A DNA stretch of 64,000 nucleotides from contig NZ_KB894404.1 of assembly GCF_000374445.1 (NCBI RefSeq), positions 1 through 64,000 on the forward strand. The letters run 5' to 3'. A model generated the notes under the pieces. The model worked only from the letters and a program-made list of their open reading frames with translations. It searched no databases and was not told the origin of the DNA. Shown here piece after piece: positions 26,481-35,734 of the stretch. The stretch is from Actinokineospora enzanensis DSM 44649. Its GTDB lineage: Bacteria > Actinomycetota > Actinomycetes > Mycobacteriales > Pseudonocardiaceae. How positions within the stretch are numbered: position 1 is the first letter of the stretch; each line of letters opens with the position of its first letter. The position numbers and the translations under genes were made by a program.

Positions 26481-27622
26481 GGCGTCACCGCCTCACCGGT
26501 CAACCGGAACGCGTCATCCGAGCACTCCGCACGAACGACACCGCCCACGGTCGCGAACCGTTCCCGCAAGCCCAGGATGCCGCTCCCTGGAACCACCGCC
26601 GAAGCGCGCACGCCGTCATTCCGGACGTCGACCCGCACCCGGCCGTCGGCGATGGCGACCGTGACCGCGCATTCCGTCGCGGTGCTGTGCCGCAGCACGT
26701 TCGTGGTCCCTTCCCGCACCAACGCCCCGAACAACGGTTGCAACGGCGGCGGTACCTCGGCCGCGTCCCCGCGCACTGTCGCGCTGATTCCGGCCGCGCG
26801 CAGGATATCCACCGCGTTTCCGATCTCGGTGGACAGACTCGATCGTCGATACCCGTGCACCACCGCACGGGTCTCGCGCAACGCGGTCCGGGCAAGTTCG
26901 GTCAGCTCCGATGCCTGCACGCGAGCGGCGGCGTCGTCGTGGCCGATGAGGCGTTCGGCGAGTTCGCCCTTCAACGCGATCGCCTGCAGGTGGTGGCCCT
27001 GGATGTCGTGCAGCTCGGTGGCGAACCGGAGACGTTCCTCGGCCACCGCGAGCTCGGCCGCCATGTGCCGGGCCTCGTCGAGCTGGCGGACGACGGACCA
27101 GAGCCAGATCTGCAGGGCGTTGGTGGCCGTGATCAGGGGGACGGTGATCGTGATGACCACCAGCCATCCGGTGTTCGCCGCGTGGCCCGCCGCCGTCGTG
27201 ACCGCGAGGCCTGCCAGGGCGAGGGCGATCCCGGCGGCCAAGGACACCGGCCAGCGTCGGATCGGTCGGTCCGCGGCGATGAGGGCGCCGAGGATCAAGG
27301 CCGGGATGAAGGTGAAGATGACCGCCTCGGGCAGGACCGCCGCCACCCACAGCCAGGCGCCGACGGCGAGCGCCACGGTCACCGGGATCTCGCCGGGGCG
27401 TGCGGTCGCCTTGCCGAGGCCGGGCATGCCGAACGCGCTGAACCGGACGTACTGGGGCGCCAGCAGGCAGGCCACGACGCCCAGGACGATCGCCTGTGGG
27501 GCGCCCATCAGGCGGGTGGACAGGCTGAACACCAGGGTCAGGGTGAAGATCGCCGCCGTGAAGCCCAGGGTCAGCCAGGTGTAGCGGCGCACCCGGTCGA
27601 GCGGTGACGGTCGTCGGTCCAC
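26477..27622 (-). CDS. DesK-like sensor histidine kinase
   Basis: A 381-residue membrane sensor kinase. Six hydrophobic segments occupy about 15-175, followed by a HisKA_3 dimerisation domain with phospho-accepting His205 in ATELHDIQGHH, and an HATPase_c domain (about 290-375) with VREGTTNVLRHS and GSGILGLRERF. It phosphorylates the response regulator encoded next. Membrane-embedded sensing suggests a lipid, membrane-active compound or temperature signal. The GTG at 27622 begins the reading. Divergent from the ABC transporter pair, 146 nt away, the likely regulated target. Confidence 0.93.
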   Translation of the reverse strand: MDRRPSPLDRVRRYTWLTLGFTAAIFTLTLVFSLSTRLMGAPQAIVLGVVACLLAPQYVRFSAFGMPGLGKATARPGEIPVTVALAVGAWLWVAAVLPEAVIFTFIPALILGALIAADRPIRRWPVSLAAGIALALAGLAVTTAAGHAANTGWLVVITITVPLITATNALQIWLWSVVRQLDEARHMAAELAVAEERLRFATELHDIQGHHLQAIALKGELAERLIGHDDAAARVQASELTELARTALRETRAVVHGYRRSSLSTEIGNAVDILRAAGISATVRGDAAEVPPPLQPLFGALVREGTTNVLRHSTATECAVTVAIADGRVRVDVRNDGVRASAVVPGSGILGLRERFATVGGVVRAECSDDAFRLTGEAVTP

Positions 27623-27768
27623 ACCGTGAATCTAACGAGCGGGAACGCCGGGTGACCCGTCGCGGGACGGGGAGCTGACATTTGTCACGGCGGACCCGGG
27701 TGGATGGCCCGGGAACTGCTGATCGCCGATCCTGGTCCGCGCCCGCCCGGCCCGACAGGCTGGACCGC

Positions 27769-28686
27769 ATGAGAGAGGCAGTGATCGGGGTGCACGACCT
27801 GCGCTGCGCGTATGGCGCGTTCGAGGCCGTGCGGGGGATCGATTTCGAGGTCGGCTCGGGGGAGCTGTTCGCCTTGCTGGGCACCAACGGCGCGGGGAAG
27901 ACCACCACGCTGGAGGTACTGGAGGGGCTGCGTTCGCCCACCGACGGGCAGGTGCGGGTGTTCGGGCTGCGGCCGGACGCGGACCGCGCGCGGGTGCGGC
28001 CCCGCACCGGGGTGTTGTTGCAGGACAGCGGGTCGGGCGGGGAGCTGACCGTGGTGGAGACGTTGCGGCTGTGGCGTTCGCTGGTGTCCCGGCCGTCCGA
28101 TGTGGACGAGGCGCTGGCCTCGGTCGGGCTGACCGGGCGCGCGGACGTTCGGGTCGGCAGGCTCTCCGGGGGCGAGCGCAGGCGGCTCGACCTGGCCGTG
28201 GCGACGCTGGGCGACCCGGAGCTGCTGTTCCTGGACGAGCCCACCACCGGCCTGGACCCGGAGTCCCGGCGACAGACCTGGGCGCTGCTGCGCGGCCTCG
28301 TCGCGCGCGGCACGACCGTCCTGCTGACCACCCACTACCTGGAGGAGGCCGAGCACCTCGCGCACCGGCTGGCGATCATGCACGAGGGCCGGATCGCGGT
28401 CTCCGGCTCGCTGGTCGACGTGCTGGAGCGGGAGGCGTCCCGGATCACCTTCGACCGCCCGACCGGTCTCACCCCGGGCGACCTGCCCGCGCTGGTCGGT
28501 TCGGTGGACGGCGAGGCGCTCGCCGCCGGACGCGTCGAAGTGCGCACCCGCGCGTTGCAGGACGACCTCACGGTCCTGCTGTCCTGGGCCGCCGCGCGCG
28601 ACCTGCAACTGTCCCGGCTCAAGGCGAACCACGCGTCCCTGGCCGAGGTGTTCCACGGTGTCCGCGAGAAGGCGGTGGCGGCATGA
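27769..28686 (+). CDS. ABC transporter ATP-binding protein
   Basis: A 305-residue ATPase subunit of an ABC-2 type exporter. Walker A GTNGAGKTT, Q-loop LLQDSG, signature LSGGERRR, Walker B LLFLDEPTTGLD and H-loop THYLEE are all present; the extra C-terminal domain (about 215-305) is like those of drug or lipid ABC-2 exporters. ATG 27769 is chosen as the first codon close to the conserved beginning. Its stop overlaps the permease start as ATGA. It likely responds to the divergent two-component system. Confidence 0.94.
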   Translation: MREAVIGVHDLRCAYGAFEAVRGIDFEVGSGELFALLGTNGAGKTTTLEVLEGLRSPTDGQVRVFGLRPDADRARVRPRTGVLLQDSGSGGELTVVETLRLWRSLVSRPSDVDEALASVGLTGRADVRVGRLSGGERRRLDLAVATLGDPELLFLDEPTTGLDPESRRQTWALLRGLVARGTTVLLTTHYLEEAEHLAHRLAIMHEGRIAVSGSLVDVLEREASRITFDRPTGLTPGDLPALVGSVDGEALAAGRVEVRTRALQDDLTVLLSWAAARDLQLSRLKANHASLAEVFHGVREKAVAA

Positions 28687-29381
28687 ACGGCGTGATAGCG
28701 CTGTCCCGCTCGGAGATCCTGCAGCTGCTGCGCAACAAGACCACGGCGGGCATGGCGTTGCTGCTGCCGCTGGTGATGGGCGCGTTCCTGCTGTTCGGCA
28801 CCGGCGTTCCCGACTGGGACCTCACGCTGACCCTGCAGCTGGTCGCCGCCCAGGCGCTGACCGTCTACATCAGCGCCACCACCGCGTTCGCCGGGCGCCG
28901 ACAGGATCTCTCGCTCAAGCGGTTGCGCACCGGCGAGCTGTCCGACGTGCAGATCCTCGGCGGCGTGCTGGCGCCCTTCGTCGCGCTCGGCCTGGTGCAG
29001 TGCCTGCTGCTGACCGCCGCGTCGTTGATCGCGGGCGCCCCGGCCCCGGACCCGCTGCCCTACGCGGCCGCGGTGCTGGGCGGCGTCACGGTCAACGCGG
29101 CCGCGGCCCTGCTGACCTCGTCGTTCACCGCCACCCCGGAGGCCGCGCAGATCACCACCGCGCCGTTCTTCTTCGCCGGGCTGGGCGGCGCGATCTGGCT
29201 GCTGGCCACCGACCCGGGCCAGGTCACCCGCTGGATCCTGCTGCTTCCCGGCGGCGCCGTCGCCGACCTGGTGCGCGGGCCCGCGCTGGGGCTCTGGCAG
29301 CCGGTCGCGGTGCTGGTCGTGTGGACCGTGGTCGGCTGGTCGCTGGGCACGCGCCACGTGCGGTGGGACCGCCGGGGCTGA
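28683..29381 (+). CDS. ABC-2 type transporter permease
   Basis: A 232-residue integral membrane subunit with about six transmembrane helices; the short ELSDVQILGG stretch fits the coupling region. It pairs with the ATPase gene that precedes it, overlapping by 4 nt (ATGA), which implies coupled translation and equal dosage. Together they would form an efflux pump for a small molecule or lipid. A 14-bp terminator hairpin ends the operon. Confidence 0.9.
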   Translation: MNGVIALSRSEILQLLRNKTTAGMALLLPLVMGAFLLFGTGVPDWDLTLTLQLVAAQALTVYISATTAFAGRRQDLSLKRLRTGELSDVQILGGVLAPFVALGLVQCLLLTAASLIAGAPAPDPLPYAAAVLGGVTVNAAAALLTSSFTATPEAAQITTAPFFFAGLGGAIWLLATDPGQVTRWILLLPGGAVADLVRGPALGLWQPVAVLVVWTVVGWSLGTRHVRWDRRG

Positions 29382-29392
29382 CCGAGGGGAAA

Positions 29393-29426
29393 CCCTGGCG
29401 GGCCGGGACGAACCGGCCCGCCAGGG
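29393..29426. terminator. bidirectional terminator
   Basis: Perfect 14-bp stem: ccctggcgggccgg (29393-29406) with ccggcccgccaggg (29413-29426), loop gacgaa. It lies between the convergent permease and sugar-isomerase genes and can serve both. Confidence 0.9.
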
Positions 29427-29431
29427 GCGGA

Positions 29432-30157
29432 TCAGCCCAGCTGGGGGACGCGGTCGCCGTAGCGCTCCAGCAGTCCCGCGTTCGCCGCGTCGCCACCCTC
29501 CACGTTGGAGCTGCGCCACAGCGGCAGCTCCACGCCGGCCGCCGAGGCCTTGTCGAACACCCGCGCCAGCACCTGGTTCCACAGGTAGGCGTTGCTCAGC
29601 GTGGACAGCGACGCGGTCACCGGCGAGTCCACCGGGTAGCTGACGTCCCCCGGCCCGGTCAGCGTGTCCAGGATGATCGTGGCGTTCACCGACAGCTTCG
29701 TGCCCGCCCGCGGCAGCGTGTCCGCGGACGCGGCGGGCGAGGTCACCGCCACCACCGGGCAGCCCGCCGCCAGCGCGGTCACCGCCAGCTCCACCGGGTA
29801 GTGGTTGATGCCCGAGTTGGAGAAGATGAACAGCACCTCGTGCCCGGACAGCGGCACCATGCCGAACACCGACCGGGCCAGGCCGGGCCGCCGCTCGGCC
29901 GCGGTGGCCCGCCGGGCGCCGCCGAACACCTGCAGCTCCTCGGTGAACAGCGGCCGCACGCAGGCCAGCCCGCCCGCGCGGAAGAACGTCTCGGCGACGG
30001 CGGCCAGCGAGTGGCCCGCGCCCGCGGTCAGCACCAGGCCGTCCGCCCGGATGGCCGCGAGCACCAGGTCGGACACGTCCTCCAGGGTGTCCGCGTTGTG
30101 CTCGCCCACCTTGGCGAGATGGGCCAGGACCTGCTCGCCGTAGACGTCAGCCTGCAT
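29432..30157 (-). CDS. SIS-domain sugar isomerase-like protein
   Basis: A 241-residue cytoplasmic protein of the phosphosugar-binding SIS family, similar in layout to the UPF0309 group. The glycine/Ser motif TAGAGHSLAAVAE (about 37-49) and the FIFSNSGINHYPVE stretch (about 110-123) form the sugar-phosphate site. ATG 30157 has AAGGAGA upstream. Its start lies 11 nt inside the 3' end of the upstream nucleotidyltransferase gene, so the pair is an operon. A sugar-phosphate isomerase or MurQ-like function is possible; substrate unknown. Confidence 0.85.
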   Translation of the reverse strand: MQADVYGEQVLAHLAKVGEHNADTLEDVSDLVLAAIRADGLVLTAGAGHSLAAVAETFFRAGGLACVRPLFTEELQVFGGARRATAAERRPGLARSVFGMVPLSGHEVLFIFSNSGINHYPVELAVTALAAGCPVVAVTSPAASADTLPRAGTKLSVNATIILDTLTGPGDVSYPVDSPVTASLSTLSNAYLWNQVLARVFDKASAAGVELPLWRSSNVEGGDAANAGLLERYGDRVPQLG

Positions 30158-30743
30158 GTGTGTCTCCTTGGGTTCCGCGTGGGCACTGTTCGGTGAGTTG
30201 TTCGGGCCGGTCCACGTCGGCCCCGTCGGCGATGTCCGCGCACGGGACGCCGGTGACCGGGTGTCGGGCCAGGTAGTCCCGCGCACCCGCGTCGCCGACG
30301 GCCAGCTCGGCGACCCCCGCCCAGTGCGCGCGTCCGATCAGCACCGGGTGCCCGGGTTCGCCCCGGTAGGTGGCGCGGGCCAGCGCGTCCGGCGCGGCCA
30401 GGGCGGCCAGCCTGCGCACCGCGGCGACCCCGATCCCGGGGGTGTCGACGGGCAGCACGACCGCGGCCACCGCGTCGGTCCCGGTGAGCGCGGCCAGACC
30501 CACGCGCAGCGACGATCCCAGGCCGGTCGGCCAGTCCGGGTTGAGCACGGTGGTGGCGTCCAGCGGCGGCACCCGCTCGGCGCCCGCGCCCAGCACGACC
30601 ACCCGCGGCGCGCACCCGGCGAGCGCCCTCAGCGCGTGCTCGACGAGCAGCCCGCCCCGGTGCGGCGCCAGCGCCTTGGGCATGCCGAAGCGCCTGCCCC
30701 CGCCCGCGGCGAGCAGCAGACCCGCCACCCCGGCGACCGCCAT
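30147..30743 (-). CDS. MobA/MocA-like nucleotidyltransferase
   Basis: A 198-residue NTP transferase. The N-terminal LLLAAGGGRRFGMPKAL (about 9-25) is the nucleotide-binding signature of the MobA/MocA/IspD fold; VVLPVDTPGIG carries the metal-binding Asp. Such proteins transfer a nucleotide to molybdopterin or to a sugar phosphate. With a sugar isomerase gene overlapping its end, a sugar-activating role is as likely as cofactor maturation. No molybdoenzyme genes are in the window. ATG 30743. Confidence 0.8.
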   Translation of the reverse strand: MAVAGVAGLLLAAGGGRRFGMPKALAPHRGGLLVEHALRALAGCAPRVVVLGAGAERVPPLDATTVLNPDWPTGLGSSLRVGLAALTGTDAVAAVVLPVDTPGIGVAAVRRLAALAAPDALARATYRGEPGHPVLIGRAHWAGVAELAVGDAGARDYLARHPVTGVPCADIADGADVDRPEQLTEQCPRGTQGDTHAG

Positions 30744-30762
30744 GGGCAGAGCGTAGAGGGCA

Positions 30763-31587
30763 CTACCGCAGATGATCGAGTAGCAGGCCCGTCATCAGGT
30801 CGGGAGCCTCCTCCGGTACCCAGTGCGAGACGTCCTCGACCAGCTCGAACCGGTATGGACCATTCACCCATTTGGCGCAGCCGAACGCGGCCGTGGAACC
30901 GACCGTCACGTCCTCGGTGCCCCACACGTACATCGTCGGCACGGACACCAGGTCCGGCGCCACGTTCCACCGCTCGGCGCGGAACCAGTTCAACGCGGCG
31001 GTCAGCGCGCCCGGCTCGGACAGCCGCGTCACGTAGTCCTCGATCGCCGACCCCGGGATCCGCCACTCGAACAGCTGGCGCAGCGCGGCCGAGTTGTCCG
31101 CCGAGAGCCGCCGCTCGGCCGAGCGGTCCTTGAGTAGCGGCACGTGCTGCGAGCGCAGGGCCTGGTCCTCGTCCTCGCGCTGCGCGGCCGCCAGCGCCGC
31201 CGGGTGCGGCGCGGACACGGCGGTGAACGTGCGCAGCCGATCCGGCCGCTCGGCCGCCACGTGCCAGCCGACCACCGCGCCCAGGTCGTGCCCGACCAGG
31301 TCGAACTCCACCCAGCCCAGCGCGTCGGCCACCGCCAGCACGTCCCCGACCAGCTCGTCCACCTGGTAGTCGGCCACCTCGGCCGGGCGCACACCGGGGG
31401 AGTAGCCGCGCTGGTCGAACGCGACCGCGCGCAGCCCGGCATGCCCGAGTACGCCCACCTGGTGCTCCCAGGCCACCGCGGCCTGCGGGAAGCCGTGCAG
31501 CAGCAGCACCGGCCGGGCCCCGGGCGGGCCCGCGACCAGCGCGTCGAACGCGCCCGCTGCGGTCTCGATCTGGCGATGCTCGGTCAC
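30763..31587 (-). CDS. alpha/beta hydrolase, epoxide hydrolase-like
   Basis: A 274-residue cytoplasmic hydrolase. It shows HGFPQ (oxyanion region), GHDLGAVVG (nucleophile elbow with Asp, as in epoxide hydrolases and dehalogenases), and a late His in VSHWVPEEAP. The catalytic Asp nucleophile, rather than Ser, favours epoxide hydrolysis. GTG 31587 is chosen since ETAAGAFDALVAGP is a typical beginning; longer starts at 31638 or 31641 would leave only about 30 nt to the divergent neighbour. It is the first gene of the leftward group ending at the sugar isomerase. Confidence 0.85.
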   Translation of the reverse strand: MTEHRQIETAAGAFDALVAGPPGARPVLLLHGFPQAAVAWEHQVGVLGHAGLRAVAFDQRGYSPGVRPAEVADYQVDELVGDVLAVADALGWVEFDLVGHDLGAVVGWHVAAERPDRLRTFTAVSAPHPAALAAAQREDEDQALRSQHVPLLKDRSAERRLSADNSAALRQLFEWRIPGSAIEDYVTRLSEPGALTAALNWFRAERWNVAPDLVSVPTMYVWGTEDVTVGSTAAFGCAKWVNGPYRFELVEDVSHWVPEEAPDLMTGLLLDHLR

Positions 31588-31673
31588 GCCGGGCAGGCTA
31601 CCGAGCGCTACCGACAGCCCCGGCGGCCGTCCGCTCACCAAGCCGAAACCGGGCCGTGCGCGAAGATTGTGCT

Positions 31674-32384
31674 GTGACCGACCCGATCCCGCCCCGCCCC
31701 CACCTCGCCGCGTACGGTGCCACCGCGCCCGCGGCCGTGCGCGCGGCGGTCCTCGTGCTGCACGGCGGACGGGAGCACAGCCACGCCCCGGTGACCCGTC
31801 ACCAGCTCGCCTACCTGCGGATGGTGCCCTTCGCCCGGGACATCGCGGCCAACGGCGCGCGGCACGGCGTGACGGTCCGGCTGCTGCGCAACCGGGTCCG
31901 CGGCTGGAACGAACCCGACCTGGACCCCGTGCGGGACGCCCGCTGGGCGCTCGGCGAGATCCGCCGCGAGTACGGCGACGTGCCGGTGGTGCTGGTCGGG
32001 CACTCCATGGGCGGCCGGGTCGCGCTGCGCGTGGCCGACGACCCGGCGGTGGTCGCGGTGTGCGCGCTGGCGCCGTGGACCGAGCCGGACGAGCCGGTCG
32101 AGCAGCTCGCGGGCCGCGCGGTGCTGATCGCGCACGGCCTGCTCGACCGCACCACCGACCCGCGGGCGTCCTATCAGTACGCCCGCCGCGCCAAGGACGT
32201 CACCGACCGGGTGGCGCGCTTCGACGTGCACGGCGAGCGGCACGCCATGCTCCGCCGCGCCGTCCGGTGGACCCGGATGGTGACCGCTTTCGCGCTGGGT
32301 GCGCTGGCGACCCAACCGGACGACCCCCGGATTACGAATGCCATGCGGCAGCCCTCACCGGGAGGGTTGCGCATACCGCTCTAG
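31674..32384 (+). CDS. alpha/beta hydrolase (lysophospholipase/dienelactone hydrolase-like)
   Basis: A 236-residue hydrolase with VLVLHGGREHS near the start, the Ser nucleophile elbow VGHSMGGRVAL (about 103-113), an Asp in GLLDRTTDPR and His in GERHAML, so a Ser-Asp-His triad is present. GTG 31674 is preferred; an in-frame codon 18 nt earlier is possible. It lies 10 nt upstream of the FAD oxidoreductase gene and may be the first gene of the lipid-modification operon, where it could release or supply acyl chains (inference). Confidence 0.82.
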   Translation: MTDPIPPRPHLAAYGATAPAAVRAAVLVLHGGREHSHAPVTRHQLAYLRMVPFARDIAANGARHGVTVRLLRNRVRGWNEPDLDPVRDARWALGEIRREYGDVPVVLVGHSMGGRVALRVADDPAVVAVCALAPWTEPDEPVEQLAGRAVLIAHGLLDRTTDPRASYQYARRAKDVTDRVARFDVHGERHAMLRRAVRWTRMVTAFALGALATQPDDPRITNAMRQPSPGGLRIPL

Positions 32385-32394
32385 AGGAGGCCCC

Positions 32395-33669
32395 GTGACG
32401 GGTGGCGATCGGCGGCAGGTGGCGGTCATCGGGAGCGGGGTTTCCGGACTCACCGCCGCCCACCTGCTGCAACGGCGGCACGACGTGACCCTGTTCGAGT
32501 CGGACGACCGGCTCGGCGGGCACGCGCACACGCACGACCTGCCCACCCCGGACGGTCGGGTGACCCAGGTCGACAGCGGGTTCATCGTGCACAACGACCG
32601 CACCTACCCCACCCTGCTGCGGCTGTTCGGCGAGCTGGGCGTGACCACCCGCGACACCGAGATGTCGATGAGCGTGCGCTGCGACGGCTGCGGCCTGGAG
32701 TACGCGGGCGCGCGCGGCCTGCTCGGCGTGTTCGCCCAGCCCGCGAGCCTGCGGCGGCCCCGGTACCTGCGCATGCTGGTCGAGATCCAGCGGTTCTTCC
32801 TGCACGCCCGCCGGGTGCTGCGCGCGCCGGAGTCGGCGGACTTCCCGTTGAGCGCGTTCGTGACCGTGGGTGGCTACTCCCGGTACTTCGTCGACCACTA
32901 CCTGATCCCGGTCGTGTCCGCGGTGTGGTCGGCGGGCGCGGAGCTGAGCATGCGCTACCCGGCGCGGTACCTGTTCCGGTTCCTCGACCACCACGGGATG
33001 CTGGCCGTGTCCGGTTCGCCGCAGTGGCGGACGGTGGTGGGCGGCTCGCGGACCTATGTCGACCTGGTGGCCAAGCAGCTGACCTCGGTGTCGGTGTCCA
33101 CGCCGGTCCGCGAGGTGCGGCGCGGCGCCGACCGGGTCGAGGTGCGCGACGACGCCGACCGCGTGCGCGAGTTCCGGCACGTGGTGGTCGCCACGCACCC
33201 CGACCAGGCGCTGCGGCTGCTGGCCGAGCCGACCGCCGCCGAACGGGACGTGCTGGGCGCGATCGACTACTCCACCAACGAGACCCTGCTGCACACCGAC
33301 ACCTCGGTCCTGCCCCGCGCCGAGCGCGCCCGCGCCTCGTGGAACTACCTCAAACCCGCGTGCGACTCCGGCGATGGGCCGGTGCGCGTGAGCTACCACA
33401 TGAACCGGCTGATGGGCCTCGCCGAGCCCGAGGACTATGTCGTCACGCTCAACTCGCACGAGCGCGTCGCCCCGGACCGCGTACTGCGCCGGATGGTCTA
33501 CCAGCACCCGATCTATACCCCGGAAAGCCTTGCCGCCCAACGCAGGCTGCCCGAGCTGAACGACGGAACACTGGCCTACGCGGGTGCCTACCACGGTTGG
33601 GGCTTCCACGAGGACGGGTGTCTGTCGGGTGTGCGGGCGGCCGAGTCGCTCGGGTGTGGTCGGCGGTGA
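32395..33669 (+). CDS. FAD-dependent amine oxidase-like oxidoreductase
   Basis: A 424-residue flavoprotein with the dinucleotide-binding motif VAVIGSGVSGLTAA (about 8-21), then FESDDRLGGHAHT and the FAD-binding SGFIVHNDRTYP. It belongs to the group found next to DUF1365 and cyclopropane-fatty-acid-synthase-like genes in many bacteria. It probably oxidises or desaturates a modified acyl chain. GTG 32395 has GAGGAGG upstream. Its stop overlaps the next start as GTGA, giving tight coupling. The same trio occurs at the ufaA1 locus of mycobacteria (Rv0447c-Rv0449c). Confidence 0.9.
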   Translation: MTGGDRRQVAVIGSGVSGLTAAHLLQRRHDVTLFESDDRLGGHAHTHDLPTPDGRVTQVDSGFIVHNDRTYPTLLRLFGELGVTTRDTEMSMSVRCDGCGLEYAGARGLLGVFAQPASLRRPRYLRMLVEIQRFFLHARRVLRAPESADFPLSAFVTVGGYSRYFVDHYLIPVVSAVWSAGAELSMRYPARYLFRFLDHHGMLAVSGSPQWRTVVGGSRTYVDLVAKQLTSVSVSTPVREVRRGADRVEVRDDADRVREFRHVVVATHPDQALRLLAEPTAAERDVLGAIDYSTNETLLHTDTSVLPRAERARASWNYLKPACDSGDGPVRVSYHMNRLMGLAEPEDYVVTLNSHERVAPDRVLRRMVYQHPIYTPESLAAQRRLPELNDGTLAYAGAYHGWGFHEDGCLSGVRAAESLGCGRR

Positions 33670-34391
33670 CGTCCGCCGCGCTGTACCACGCGCGGGTCCG
33701 CCACATCCGGCACGAGCGGATAAAGACCCGGTTCGAGCACTCGGTGTACATGTGGCTGGTCGACCTGGACGACCTGCCTCGGTTGCCGCGCTGGCTGCGC
33801 CCGTTCGCCCGGTTCGCCGCACGCGACCATCTCGGCGACCCCGCGCTGTCCATCAAGGACAACCTGACGCGGTGGCTGGCAGGCCAAGGCATCGAGGTTC
33901 GTGGGCAGGTGCTGATGCTCACCAACGCGCGCGTGCTCGGATACGTGTTCAACCCGCTGACCGTCTTCTGGGTACACGACGCCACCGGCGCGCTCGACTG
34001 CGTGGTCGCCGAGGTGCACAACACTTACGGTGAACGGCATTGCTATCTGCTTCGGACGGACGAGGCCGGGCGAGACAGTGTCGACAAGGAGTTCTACGTC
34101 TCGCCGTTCCTGGCGATGGGCGGCCACTACCTCATGCGCCTGCCCCGGCCCAACGAGCGGCTGGCGCTGACGATCACCCTGCGGCAGAACGGGACGACAC
34201 CGTTCACCGCGTCCATGGTCGGCACCCGGGCCCCCGCGACCACGGCGGCGGTCGCGCGCGCCGTGATGCGCAAGCCCCTGATGCCCCACCGGGTCACCGC
34301 GTCGATCCGCGCACACGGCATCGCGCTGTGGCTGCGGCGGATCCCGGTCGTCCCGCGCCCCAGACACGTTCCCCGAGAAGGAGTCCGATGA
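33666..34391 (+). CDS. DUF1365 family protein
   Basis: A 241-residue protein of unknown activity. The opening YHARVRHIRHERIKTRFEHS and the stretch NPLTVFWVHD are characteristic of DUF1365. It lies between an FAD oxidoreductase and a CFA-type methyltransferase, overlapping both by 4 nt (GTGA and ATGA), so it is probably a partner in the same acyl-chain modification. GTG 33666 gives the coupled start; GTG 33654 is also in frame. Confidence 0.9.
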   Translation: MTSAALYHARVRHIRHERIKTRFEHSVYMWLVDLDDLPRLPRWLRPFARFAARDHLGDPALSIKDNLTRWLAGQGIEVRGQVLMLTNARVLGYVFNPLTVFWVHDATGALDCVVAEVHNTYGERHCYLLRTDEAGRDSVDKEFYVSPFLAMGGHYLMRLPRPNERLALTITLRQNGTTPFTASMVGTRAPATTAAVARAVMRKPLMPHRVTASIRAHGIALWLRRIPVVPRPRHVPREGVR

Positions 34392-35620
34392 CCGACACCC
34401 GTGTCCGGCCGACACTGTCCGTCCCACAGTGGGGGGATCTGTTCACCACGCCGCACAGCCCCGCGCGCGCCCGGATCGCGCAGGCCCTGTTCCACAACGC
34501 CGTGCGGACACTGCCCGTCCGTGTCGTCTACCCCGGCGGCCGCCGCGTCGGCGCGGGCGGCCCGGACACCCCGGTCATGCGGCTGCACCGCCCGGACTCC
34601 TTCTTCCACCGGCTCGGCGCCGACGCCAAGATCGGCTTCGGCGAGTCCTACATGGTCGGCGACTGGACCACCACCGCGCTGCCCGACCTGCTCACCGAGT
34701 TTTCCGCGCGGATGGCGACCCTGGTCCCGCCCGCCCTGCAACGCTTCCGCAGGCTCGCCGAGCGGCGCCAGCCGACCACCGAGGAGAACACGGTCACCGG
34801 CTCGCGCAGCAACATCCGCAGGCATTACGACCTGTCCAACGACCTGTTCTCGGTCTTCCTGGACGAGACGATGACCTACTCGTCGGCCCTGTTCGAGCCC
34901 GGCTCGACCGACCTGCGCGCGGGCCAGCTGCGCAAGCTCGACGGCGTCCTCGACTACGCGGCCGTCGGCCCGGGGACACGGGTGCTGGAGATCGGCACCG
35001 GCTGGGGCTCGCTGGCCGTGCGCGCGGCCGAGCGCGGCGCCAGGGTGACCACGCTGACGATCTCCGCCGAGCAGAAGGCGCTGGCCGAGGAGCGGATCGC
35101 GGCCGCGGGCCTGTCCGACCGCGTGCAGGTGCTGCTGCGCGACTACCGCGAGGCCCGGGGCTGCTACGACGCGGTGGTCAGCGTGGAGATGATCGAGGCG
35201 GTGGGGGAGCGGTACTGGTCCACCTACTTCGCCGCGGTGGACCGGCTGCTCAAACCCGGGGGCCGGTTCGGCCTGCAGGCCATCACCATCGCCGACGACC
35301 GGCTGCAGGCCACCAAGGGCAGCTACACCTGGATCCACAAGTACGTCTTCCCCGGTGGCATCATCCCGTCCCCCGAGGCGATCGACCGCGCGCTCGCCGG
35401 GCACACCGACCTGCGCGTGCAGCGCTACCGCGACTTCGGCCAGGACTACGCGACGACCCTGCGGCTGTGGCGCGAACGGTTCCTGGCGGGGTGGCCCCGG
35501 GTCGCGGCGCTCGGGTTCGACGAGACGTTCCGGCGCATGTGGGAGTTCTACCTGGCCTACTGCGAGGCCGGGTTCCGGTCCGGTTACCTGGGCGTCCGCC
35601 AGTTCGCCATCGGCCGCTGA
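34388..35620 (+). CDS. cyclopropane-fatty-acyl-phospholipid synthase family methyltransferase
   Basis: A 410-residue SAM-dependent enzyme of the CFA/UfaA1 family that adds a methyl or methylene carbon to unsaturated acyl chains of membrane phospholipids. An N-terminal domain (about 1-125) precedes the Rossmann core; motif I is LEIGTGWGSLA (about 198-208), and RRHYDLSNDLF and YTWIHKYVFPGG are family signatures. The final gene of the coupled operon starting at 32395. A second, divergent family member is encoded at 39074-40393. Confidence 0.94.
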   Translation: MTDTRVRPTLSVPQWGDLFTTPHSPARARIAQALFHNAVRTLPVRVVYPGGRRVGAGGPDTPVMRLHRPDSFFHRLGADAKIGFGESYMVGDWTTTALPDLLTEFSARMATLVPPALQRFRRLAERRQPTTEENTVTGSRSNIRRHYDLSNDLFSVFLDETMTYSSALFEPGSTDLRAGQLRKLDGVLDYAAVGPGTRVLEIGTGWGSLAVRAAERGARVTTLTISAEQKALAEERIAAAGLSDRVQVLLRDYREARGCYDAVVSVEMIEAVGERYWSTYFAAVDRLLKPGGRFGLQAITIADDRLQATKGSYTWIHKYVFPGGIIPSPEAIDRALAGHTDLRVQRYRDFGQDYATTLRLWRERFLAGWPRVAALGFDETFRRMWEFYLAYCEAGFRSGYLGVRQFAIGR

Positions 35621-35734
35621 CCCCTGTCGGGCAACCGACGACGTCGTGCCGCGTCTAGGGGATGGGACAATCCCGTCGAACGGTACCCACGCGAGGGGAC
35701 AGGCCACGGTGACGTGCCAGGTTGGGGGACTCGG